Shown here one piece after another: positions 22,258 through 30,277 of a stretch of 32,015 nt of DNA. A program made the translations under genes and the position numbers. Numbering within the stretch: position 1 is the stretch's first letter; every line of letters begins with the position of its first letter. The stretch is from Rhodospirillales bacterium (GTDB taxonomy: Bacteria > Pseudomonadota > Alphaproteobacteria > ATCC43930 > CGMCC-115725). The notes beneath the pieces were generated by a model. The model made no database searches, was not told the DNA's origin, and saw only the letters and a list, made by a program, of their open reading frames with translations. Where the stretch lies: positions 1 through 32,015 of the forward strand of contig JAQGID010000027.1 in assembly GCA_028291405.1 (NCBI GenBank), written 5' to 3'.

Positions 22258-23802
22258 CTATTTCCAGTGCATTTCGTACAAATCCGCGCCGTAGTTGCTG
22301 AACGAGCCGGGCGTCACCGCCGCGTCCTGGCTATGGACGAAGACGCTGGGGCTGGTCGTCAGCGGCACGATATAGGACTCGGTGTTGACGCGGTCGAAGA
22401 GCTGCCGGTAGATCGCCTTGCGCTTGCTTTCGTCGAGCGTCGCGACGCCCTCCTTGGCCCAGCCGGCGATCTGCGGGTCGCGGATGTAGTCGCGCGGGCC
22501 ACCGTCGAAGAAATAGTCGACCGTCGGCACGACGTCGGCGAGGCCGCCGAGCGTCCAGGTGCCGACGATGATCTCGGTCTTGCCGTCGCGCTGCTTGCTG
22601 CGATAGCCGGCGAAGGTCGGTTTGTCGACCTTGGCGCGGATGCCGATCTTGCGCAGTTCGCCGGCGACCGCCTCGGCCATGTTGCCGCCGCCCGGCACGG
22701 CGGTGATCTCGGAGTCGAACCCGTCGGGATAGCCGGCCTCGGTCAGCAGTGCCTTGGCGGCGGCGAGATCGAACCCGGCCGGGGTCGTCGCGTAGTCGCA
22801 GCCGCGATGGTTCTTGAGGCAGAGCGCGTCGATCGGCTGCACCGCGGCGCTGCCCGGGATGACGCTGGTCGCCAGCGCCTTGCGGTCGAGTGCGCGGACG
22901 ATCGCTTGGCGCACCTTGAGCTCGGTCAGCGCCTTGTTGCCGGAGCGTCCGGCGGCGTCGAGCGACATGAAGTAGAACGAGATGCCTTCGCTCGGCGTCA
23001 CCGTCAGCAGCGGGTTCATCGCCAGCAGATCCGCCTGGTCCTTGCTGGTCGTGCGGGTGAGATCGATGCCGCCGATCATCAGCTGGGCGATCTGGGTCTG
23101 CGCGTCGGGGATCTGGACGATCTTGGCGCTGCCGATGGTGCCGGCCGGCTTGCACGGGTTGGCCTGGCGGTAGGCATCGTTGCGGGCGAGGGTGATCCCG
23201 GCGGTCGGGTCGACCGACACCGCCTTGTAGGGACCCGTGCCGACGCTGACCTTGAGGCCGAACTCGCTCTTGTCGGCAAGGGCCTCGTGCAGCTTTGCGG
23301 GAAGCATCGGCGCCGAGGTCGCGAGCCGCAGCATCGCGACGGCGGTCGGCTGCGTCGAGACGATGCGGAGCGTGTTGTCGCCGGTCTTCTCGACGCCGGC
23401 GATCCATTTCAGATTCTCGGACGCGAAGCGCAGCTTGTTATTGGGATCGCGCAGATAGTTCAGCGAGTAGACCGCATCGTCGACGGTGAATTTCGTGCCG
23501 TCGTGGAAGGTGACGTCGTCGCGCAGCTTGAGGTCGAGCGTCTTGTCGTCGACCTGCGTCCAGGACTGCGCCAGCAGCGGCGCGAATTCCAGCTTCTGAT
23601 GGTCGTAGCAGATCAGATCGTCGAAGACGGCGCGGCTGGCGAGATCGGTCTCGGGATCGGGGTTGTTCTCGACGAAGATCGTCGAGATCGGATTCGATAG
23701 GGCGACGCGCAGCGTCTGTTGCGACTTCTGCGCGGCGGCCGGCGCGGCCAGCAGGACGGAGGCCGCGAGGACGCCCAGCAGCCGGTTGCGAAACTCATGC
23801 AT
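22258..23802 (-). CDS. Family 5 (DppA/OppA-like) periplasmic substrate-binding protein
   Basis: The 514-residue protein has a signal peptide of about 25 residues (MHEFRNRLLGVLAASVLLAA, ending AAAQ) and the SBP_bac_5 pattern. Recognisable segments are FDDLICYDHQKLEFAPLLAQSW, LDLKLRDDVTFHDGTKFTVDDAVYSL, VGTGPYKAVSVDPTAGITLARNDAYR, VRQAIVRALDRKALA and AKALLTEAGYPDGF. Such proteins bind peptides, opines, nickel complexes or sugars and deliver them to a Dpp-type ABC transporter. No permease or ATPase gene accompanies it. The gene follows the MFS carrier (29-base gap) and precedes the exported TPP enzyme by about 110 bases, all on one strand. The ligand cannot be deduced. Confidence 0.92.
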   Translation of the reverse strand: MHEFRNRLLGVLAASVLLAAPAAAQKSQQTLRVALSNPISTIFVENNPDPETDLASRAVFDDLICYDHQKLEFAPLLAQSWTQVDDKTLDLKLRDDVTFHDGTKFTVDDAVYSLNYLRDPNNKLRFASENLKWIAGVEKTGDNTLRIVSTQPTAVAMLRLATSAPMLPAKLHEALADKSEFGLKVSVGTGPYKAVSVDPTAGITLARNDAYRQANPCKPAGTIGSAKIVQIPDAQTQIAQLMIGGIDLTRTTSKDQADLLAMNPLLTVTPSEGISFYFMSLDAAGRSGNKALTELKVRQAIVRALDRKALATSVIPGSAAVQPIDALCLKNHRGCDYATTPAGFDLAAAKALLTEAGYPDGFDSEITAVPGGGNMAEAVAGELRKIGIRAKVDKPTFAGYRSKQRDGKTEIIVGTWTLGGLADVVPTVDYFFDGGPRDYIRDPQIAGWAKEGVATLDESKRKAIYRQLFDRVNTESYIVPLTTSPSVFVHSQDAAVTPGSFSNYGADLYEMHWK

Positions 23803-23831
23803 CGTCGTGAAATCCCCCCAAGCGTAAACAG

Positions 23832-25097
23832 TCAGGCCACGGCCGGGCGCAGCACCTGCGGTCGCGGCCGATCGCTCGCCATCATCTGGGCGACGCCGGC
23901 GACGAGGCCGATGACGACGCCAAACTGCCAGGCGCGGTCGTAGGAGCCGAGCGCGTCGTAGATCAGCCCGCCGCCCCAGGCGCCGAGGAACGAGCCGAGC
24001 TGATGCACGAAGAACGCCATGCCGGTCAGCGTCGCCATATAGCGCAGCCCGAACATCTGCGCCACCAGCCCGTTGACCAGAGGCGCGACCCCCAGCCACA
24101 GCAGCCCCATGATTGCCGAGAAGATCAGCGTCGATGTCGTCGTCGCCGGCATCAGGAAATAGGCGGTGATCGCCAGCGAGCGCAGGACGTAGACGAGCCC
24201 GAGCAGGATGTGCTTGGGATAGCGGCCGCCGGCCCAGCCGAGGACGTAGCAGCCGACGACGTTGAACATGCCGATCGTCGACAGCGCCTCGGCGCTCAGC
24301 ATCGGGTCCTGACCGCACAGCGCCAGATATGTGGGCAGATGCGTCGTCAGGAAGACGAGCTGCAGGCCGCAGACGAAGAAGGCGGTCGCCATTGTGATGT
24401 AGCCGCGATGGTGCGAGGCGTCGCGCAGCACGCTGATCAGCGACGGCGACTCGCCGAAGCTGACGCCACCGCCGGCGCGCGCGTTCGCCTTCGCGATCTT
24501 ATCGGCGCTGCCGACGAAGAATGCCGCCGGCAGCATGATGCCGCAGAACATCAGGAAGCCGAGCAGCGCCGCGTGCCAGCCGTGATCGGCGATGATCGTC
24601 TGGGCGAAAGGCGCCGCGAGGAAGGTGCCGAGCGAGCCTACCGCCGACATGACGCCCAGCGCCATCATCCGCGTCTGCGGCGAGACGGCGCGGGCGCTCG
24701 CCGTCATGGCGAGGTTGGAGGCGATGCAGGACAGCGCGACGCCCATCAGCACCCCGGCGCCGAGCATCACCCCGAATGCACCGGTCGCGGTCATCATGAA
24801 GAAGATGCCGAGGGCGAAGACGATTGTGCCCGCCATCGTCACCGGCCGGCAGCCGTATTTGTCGGCGAAGGCGCCGATGAACGGCTGGCTGACGCCCCAG
24901 GCGATGTTCTGGACGGCGAGGGCGAAGGTGAAATCGGCCACCGAGAGATGCAGGTCCCGGGTGATCGGCAGCATAAAGAGACCGAGGCTCTGGCGCATTC
25001 CCATGCTGAGCGAGAGCATGACGCCGGCACCGATCAGCACCGCCCTGGTCTGCGCCGCCGTCGGCTTGACGCTGCGCCCGTCGATGATCGTTTCCAC
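23832..25097 (-). CDS. MFS transporter, OFA/monocarboxylate-type
   Basis: The 421-residue protein has about twelve hydrophobic segments and a central cytoplasmic loop (about 195-215). Family marks are GMRQSLGLFMLPITRD in helix 1, GAFADKYGCRPVTMAG (the conserved loop 2-3 motif) and GLVAQMFGLRYMATLTGMAFFVHQLG near the end. These resemble the oxalate:formate antiporter and monocarboxylate branches of MFS, which move small organic anions. It starts at GTG 25097 behind GAGG. It is the first gene of the minus-strand unit MFS - family 5 SBP - TPP enzyme - cytochrome c, so it may carry the substrate or product of that pathway. It is the only recognisable organic-solute permease in the window. Confidence 0.9.
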   Translation of the reverse strand: METIIDGRSVKPTAAQTRAVLIGAGVMLSLSMGMRQSLGLFMLPITRDLHLSVADFTFALAVQNIAWGVSQPFIGAFADKYGCRPVTMAGTIVFALGIFFMMTATGAFGVMLGAGVLMGVALSCIASNLAMTASARAVSPQTRMMALGVMSAVGSLGTFLAAPFAQTIIADHGWHAALLGFLMFCGIMLPAAFFVGSADKIAKANARAGGGVSFGESPSLISVLRDASHHRGYITMATAFFVCGLQLVFLTTHLPTYLALCGQDPMLSAEALSTIGMFNVVGCYVLGWAGGRYPKHILLGLVYVLRSLAITAYFLMPATTTSTLIFSAIMGLLWLGVAPLVNGLVAQMFGLRYMATLTGMAFFVHQLGSFLGAWGGGLIYDALGSYDRAWQFGVVIGLVAGVAQMMASDRPRPQVLRPAVA

Positions 25098-25274
25098 CCG
25101 ATGCCTCGTTTTCGTGCCTCGTTCTCGGGCACACTATACCGACCGCGCCGACCGTCTGGCGCGCATTTAATGCGCATCGGCCAAGCGTCGGAATAGGTCG
25201 CCGGTCAAAATGCTGCGCACGGCGGCGCGTCCCTGTACCATAGGCAGCCTGAGAACATGCGGGGGAGGGGTGTC

Positions 25275-26303
25275 ATGCGGCAAAGGATCTGGAGCGCCCT
25301 GGCGCTCGGAGCGTGGCTCGCGGCGGCGTCTCCCGTCGCGGCGCAGGGCACGGCCGAGTGGGACAAAACGGTCGCCGCCGCCAAGGCCGAGGGCACCGTT
25401 ACGCTGTACACCGGCCTCGTCGGCAGCCCGACGAGCGCGGCGCTCGTCAAGGAATTCGCCAAGGAATACGGGGTGAAGGTCGAGGTGCTCGAGGTCCGCG
25501 CCACCGAGCTGCGCGAGCGCCTGCGCGCCGAGAAGGTCGCCGGCCGCCACCTCGCCGACGTCATGAACACCTCGAACAACCAGACGCGGCAGCTCTTCGC
25601 CGAGGACGGCACGGTCCAGCCGTTCGGCGCGGTACCGAACCAGGGCCGCGTCCGCCAGGCGATGACCGAGGCCGCCAAGGCGCCGGAGATCCAGCTGCCT
25701 ATCTTCGGCCTCTATTACGCGATCCTGGCGAATGCAAAGCTTGTCGGCGACGACACGCCGAAGAGCTGGCAGGATCTGCTCGACCCCCGTTGGAAGGGCA
25801 AGATCCTCAGCGACGACATGCGCGCGGTCGGCGGCGGCCATACGATCTTCGTCGCCACCCACGACCGGTTCGGCGCCGATTTCCACCGTCGCCTGGCGGC
25901 GCAGGAGCCGCAGTTCACCCGCGACATGCGCGAGGCGGAACGCCGCGTCGCACGCGGCGAATTCGCCTTCTACATCCCCTTCCTGCTGCCCAACGCGGCG
26001 CCGCTAAAGGGGCTGCCGGTCAAGCTGGTGATCCCCGACGAGGGCGCCGCCTTCACCCTCTACACCGCCTCGATGGTCAAGGACGCGCCGCATCCCAACG
26101 CCGCGCGCCTGCTGATCAGCTTCATGATCTCGGACGAGGGCCAGCGGATCTATGCCAAGGAGGGATTCGGCATGGTGGTCGACGGTCTCGACGACGCGGT
26201 GCCACCGGAGTTTCGCGACATCGCCAGCCCCAAGCTGCTGGGCTCCAGCGATTTTTCGACCGACCCCGAGATGTATGCGCTGGCCAGGGAGATCTACAAG
26301 TAA
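25275..26303 (+). CDS. Family 1 (ferric/polyamine-type) periplasmic substrate-binding protein
   Basis: The 342-residue protein has a signal peptide (MRQRIWSALALGAWLAAASPVAAQ). The mature part fits the FbpA/AfuA/PotD class: GTVTLYTGLVGSPTSAALVKEFAKEYGV, LADVMNT, SWQDLLDPRWKGKI and PHPNAARLLISFMIS. The paired tyrosines that bind iron in FbpA are not apparent near the C-terminus, so the ligand is probably not ferric ion. I prefer the ATG at 25275, because the GGGGGAGGGG ribosome site (25261-25270) lies between it and an in-frame ATG at 25257. It diverges from the MFS-TPP-cytochrome unit across about 180 bases. No permease or ATPase follows; a palindromic repeat and moxR do. Confidence 0.9.
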   Translation: MRQRIWSALALGAWLAAASPVAAQGTAEWDKTVAAAKAEGTVTLYTGLVGSPTSAALVKEFAKEYGVKVEVLEVRATELRERLRAEKVAGRHLADVMNTSNNQTRQLFAEDGTVQPFGAVPNQGRVRQAMTEAAKAPEIQLPIFGLYYAILANAKLVGDDTPKSWQDLLDPRWKGKILSDDMRAVGGGHTIFVATHDRFGADFHRRLAAQEPQFTRDMREAERRVARGEFAFYIPFLLPNAAPLKGLPVKLVIPDEGAAFTLYTASMVKDAPHPNAARLLISFMISDEGQRIYAKEGFGMVVDGLDDAVPPEFRDIASPKLLGSSDFSTDPEMYALAREIYK

Positions 26304-26327
26304 TGTGTGGTTTACCGGTCTCTTCCG

Positions 26328-26408
26328 CCGTCATTGCGAGCGCAGCGAAGCAATCCAGCGGCCCCGGCAGCCTGGATTGCTTCGTCGCTGCGCTCCTCGC
26401 AATGACGG
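26328..26408. repeat. Palindromic intergenic repeat, 81 bp (element 1)
   Basis: Two long inverted arms (31 and 37 nt) meet around 26359-26371. They match apart from two extra triplets in the right arm (GAG and ACG, read on the minus strand). The outer ends read CCGTCATTGCGAG and its complement, a motif I recognise as scattered many times through Bradyrhizobium/Rhodopseudomonas-type genomes. It lies 24 bases after the binding-protein stop and about 90 before moxR. As RNA it would fold into a long hairpin that could terminate or protect transcripts. Confidence 0.85.
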
Positions 26409-26498
26409 ATCCTTGGAAGCCTGCTGCCCGCAACCCGCCGTGGTGGTCCAGCGCTCGGGCTGCGCTACACTCATCGCTAGTGGGCAAATAAGGATTGA

Positions 26499-27353
<855 letters not shown>

Positions 27354-27394
27354 TGAAGAGCACTCCGATGAGAGGGCGATTTCATACCACGCGA

Positions 27395-27484
27395 CATCGT
27401 CATCCCGGCGAACGCCGGGATCCATTGATCCGACTTTCCAGTCGTTGGCCGGAATGGATCCCGGCGCCCGCCAGGATGACGATG
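27395..27484. repeat. Palindromic intergenic repeat, 90 bp (element 2)
   Basis: Two 32-nt arms (27395-27426 and 27453-27484) are complementary except for three positions and flank a 26-nt loop. The left arm itself contains a perfect small hairpin, CCCGGCGAACGCCGGG. Its sequence family differs from element 1. It fills more than half of the 172-base gap between the moxR stop and the VWA gene start, an unusual place because the pair is normally translated back to back. Confidence 0.85.
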
Positions 27485-27525
27485 CCAGGGCGAGGTTGGA
27501 GAAATACCGCCCAGGCCTCCCCACG

Positions 27526-28701
27526 ATGTTCCTGAACTTCTTCCTCGCCCTGCGCGATGCGCGCGTGCCGGTATCGCTGCGCGAATACCTGATGCTGATG
27601 CAGGCAATGGACGCAGGGATCGCGTCCTATCGCGTCGACGATTTCTATTTTCTCGCGCGCACCGCGCTGGTGAAGGACGAGCGCAATCTCGACAAGTTCG
27701 ACCGCGTCTTCGGCCAGTGCTTCAAAGGGCTCGAGGTGCCCGCGGAGGACGGGCACGGCATTCCCGAGGAATGGCTGCGCCGCCTGACGGAGAGGAATTT
27801 GACCGACGCCGAGAAAGCCGAGATCGAGGCGCTCGGCGGCTGGGACAAGCTGATGGAGACTTTGCGCCAGCGTCTCGCCGAGCAGAAGGAGCGGCACGAG
27901 GGCGGCAGCAAGTGGATCGGGACCGGCGGCACGTCGCCTTTCGGCGCCGACGGCTACAATCCCGAAGGCATCCGCATCGGCCAGGACAGGAACCGCAACA
28001 ACCGCGCCGTCAAGGTCTGGGACAAGCGCGAGTTCGAGAATCTCGACGGCGACGTCGAGATCGGCACCCGCAACATCAAGCTGGCGCTGCGCCGCCTGCG
28101 CCAGTTCGCCCGCGAGGGCGCGGTGAGCGAGCTCGATCTCGACGACACGATCCGCTCGACCGCGCGCAACGCCGGCTGGCTCGACCTCAAGATGGTGCCG
28201 GAGCGGCACAATGCGGTGAAAGTGCTGCTCTTCCTCGACGTCGGTGGCTCGATGGACTGGCACGTCAAGACCTGCGCCGAGCTGTTCTCGGCGGCGCGCA
28301 GCGAGTTCAAGCATCTCGAGTATTTCTATTTCCACAATTGCCCCTATGAAGGTGTCTGGCGCGACGCGACCAGACGACACGCCGATGCGGTGCCGCTGAT
28401 GCAGGTGCTCCACACCTACGACGCCGGCTACAAGCTGATCCTCGTCGGCGACGCGAGCATGAGCCCCTACGAGCTGATGCAACCCGGCGGCAGCGTCGAG
28501 CACATGAACGGAGAGACCGGCGAGGCCTGGCTGCGGCGTCTCGTCGGCACCTATCCGAAGGCGATCTGGCTCAACCCGCTACCGCAGCGCAATTGGTCGG
28601 GCACGCAGTCGATCACGATGGTCCGGCGGATCATGGACGATCGCATGTTCCCGCTGACGCTCGAAGGGCTCGACGACGGGATGCGACGTCTGACGCGGTA
28701 A
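27526..28701 (+). CDS. VWA-domain CoxE-like protein, partner of MoxR
   Basis: The 391-residue protein begins MFLNFFLALRDARVPVSLREY, the conserved N-terminus of the CoxE/COG3825 type. An upstream ATG at 27445 lies inside the palindromic repeat and would add non-family residues. A charged middle (about 100-200) is followed by a von Willebrand A domain with the metal-ion site D238-V-G-G-S242-M-D and the segment EFKHLEYFYFHNCPYEGVW, then KLILVGDASMSPYEL and WLNPLPQRNW. The first serine of a canonical DxSxS MIDAS is glycine, which I recall as normal in this family. With MoxR it probably remodels or activates an unidentified enzyme. The start has only a weak ribosome site. Confidence 0.9.
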   Translation: MFLNFFLALRDARVPVSLREYLMLMQAMDAGIASYRVDDFYFLARTALVKDERNLDKFDRVFGQCFKGLEVPAEDGHGIPEEWLRRLTERNLTDAEKAEIEALGGWDKLMETLRQRLAEQKERHEGGSKWIGTGGTSPFGADGYNPEGIRIGQDRNRNNRAVKVWDKREFENLDGDVEIGTRNIKLALRRLRQFAREGAVSELDLDDTIRSTARNAGWLDLKMVPERHNAVKVLLFLDVGGSMDWHVKTCAELFSAARSEFKHLEYFYFHNCPYEGVWRDATRRHADAVPLMQVLHTYDAGYKLILVGDASMSPYELMQPGGSVEHMNGETGEAWLRRLVGTYPKAIWLNPLPQRNWSGTQSITMVRRIMDDRMFPLTLEGLDDGMRRLTR

Positions 28702-28834
28702 CCGGCCACCGATAATGAATGTTATGAACCCCGCGGCAGCAAATTCTTGCGCAGCGAGGAACAAAGCTAACGGTTGGCTGTTTGCCATCGCCGGTTGATT
28801 TAAATCGGTTCAATACAGCCGCCGTCAGGTCGCC

Positions 28835-29998
28835 ATGGCACAAGCTCCCCAGCTCAACTCAGCGCAACGGGTTTTCCTCGATTTCGTGCGGGGCGGGGCG
28901 GCCGTTCTCGTCCTGCTTGGTCACAGCGCGCATTATTTCTGGAAGGACAGCCTCCTCGCCAGCGGCACTGCCCAGGCGCTCGGGGTCTTCGTCTTCTTCC
29001 TGATCTCCGGCTTCCTGATCAGCCTTAGCGTCTTCCAGAAGCACTCCGATCGCGGCTACCGATTCACCGAGTATTTCATCGATCGCTTCTGCCGGATCTA
29101 TTGCGTCCTCCTACCGGCTCTGATCTTCGTCGCGGTGCTCGACGGGATGGTGCGCGGCGCGCCCGAATACGAATGGCATCGCGACTACAACCTACAGACT
29201 TGGATCGCCAACCTCTTCATGCTGCAGGATTTTCCGCTCTTTCAGACGCTGCGGCGGCTGGGCTTTCACGACAATCCCTGGTTCGTCAGCGAGTTCGGCT
29301 CGGCGCGGCCGTTCTGGACGATCTCGATCGAGTGGTGGATCTACATGCTGTTCGGCGCTGTGGTGCTGCGCTGGCTTCGCGATGGCCACAAGCTGGGTGC
29401 GCTCGCCATTCTGGTCCTCGCTCTCGTCGCGATCGAGCCGATCTATTACTTCGTCGGCGGCTACGACCAATGTCTCGGGTTGCTTTGGCTGACCGGCATG
29501 GCGGCAAGCATCCTCTATCTCCGCCTGCCGCAGATTACCGAGCAATGGCCGCAATTCGACGACGCACGCTGGTTGCGAATCTTCCTCGTCATCGCCGGCG
29601 GCGCTCTCGTCGCAATGGCCGGTCGTCTCTTCGCCAATCACGCGGAGGTGTCTGAGCTGCAGTTCGGCCTGTTCCTCGGGATCTTCATCTTCGGGCTGCT
29701 GTTCGCCTGCAGCGCGAGCCGATTCACGGTGCCAAAGTCGATCGAGCGCGGCGTCGGATTCGTCGCCGGATATAGCTATTCCCTCTATCTGACGCACCAC
29801 ACGATCCTTGAATTCCTTTCGGTTCGCCTTTCCGGCGAGGTCGCTAACGCTGCGCTGTTTTGGATGGCCATCGTCATGTCGAACGTCGTTGCGATCGGCT
29901 TCTGGTACCTGTTCGAGCGCCATCACCGGCAAATGGCCCGTTTTCTCAAGGTTTTGCTGGCCAAACGGCGGCGAGTCGAGGGCGGTGTTTTAGCTTAA
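28835..29998 (+). CDS. Membrane O-acyltransferase (acyltransferase 3 / OafA-like)
   Basis: The 387-residue multispan protein has about ten hydrophobic helices and acyltransferase-3 marks: LDFVRGGAAVLVLLGHSAHY with the probable catalytic His30, FFLISGFLISLS, the arginine region YFIDRFCRIYCVLLPAL, PFWTISIEWWIYM and GYSYSLYLTHHTIL. Such enzymes transfer acetyl or succinyl groups from the cytoplasmic side to extracellular polysaccharides or lipids. A basic tail (AKRRRVEGG) ends the protein. The next gene is a secreted glycanase, so both may act on the same exopolysaccharide; they are separated by a 279-base AT-rich gap and may be transcribed separately. Confidence 0.9.
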   Translation: MAQAPQLNSAQRVFLDFVRGGAAVLVLLGHSAHYFWKDSLLASGTAQALGVFVFFLISGFLISLSVFQKHSDRGYRFTEYFIDRFCRIYCVLLPALIFVAVLDGMVRGAPEYEWHRDYNLQTWIANLFMLQDFPLFQTLRRLGFHDNPWFVSEFGSARPFWTISIEWWIYMLFGAVVLRWLRDGHKLGALAILVLALVAIEPIYYFVGGYDQCLGLLWLTGMAASILYLRLPQITEQWPQFDDARWLRIFLVIAGGALVAMAGRLFANHAEVSELQFGLFLGIFIFGLLFACSASRFTVPKSIERGVGFVAGYSYSLYLTHHTILEFLSVRLSGEVANAALFWMAIVMSNVVAIGFWYLFERHHRQMARFLKVLLAKRRRVEGGVLA

Positions 29999-30277
29999 GG
30001 TTGTGTTGTTTACGTTATCATCGCATAAATGGTAAGTAAAACTGCCAAAATATTGAGCGTTCGTCGTTTGATATAAAACTTAAAATAGATAACTCGATCT
30101 AGATATGAACTGGACAGCTTTATTTTAATAGTCCAGTAAGTTTCATTGATATGGAGTAAACTCAACGTTTACGATTTGTAAACCATCTAAGGTCGAAAAT
30201 ATCACTCATTGGCGTGCCGATTAGTCGGGTTTGTCCCCTAGTCCCACGCGCCCGACTCGAATTAGGAGCGAGCCGAA
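29999..30277 (+). promoter_or_regulatory. AT-rich leader with repeated GTTTAC/GTAAAC hexamers, upstream of the glycanase
   Basis: This gap is far richer in A and T than the flanking genes. The hexamer GTTTAC or its complement occurs at 30008-30013, 30156-30161, 30167-30172 and 30178-30183, the last two forming an inverted repeat with a five-base spacer. A second inverted repeat (ACTGGAC at 30109-30115, GTCCAGT at 30131-30137) lies between them. GGAG about ten bases before 30278 is the glycanase ribosome site. Such AT-rich leaders are targets of MucR/Ros-type or H-NS-like regulators of exopolysaccharide genes; binding here is inference. Confidence 0.5.

Noticed and set aside
21014-22294. 426-codon plus-strand frame over the TPP enzyme gene
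   Set aside because: It is an antisense shadow of the TPP enzyme gene; repetitive Arg/Gly/Asp composition and no family signal.
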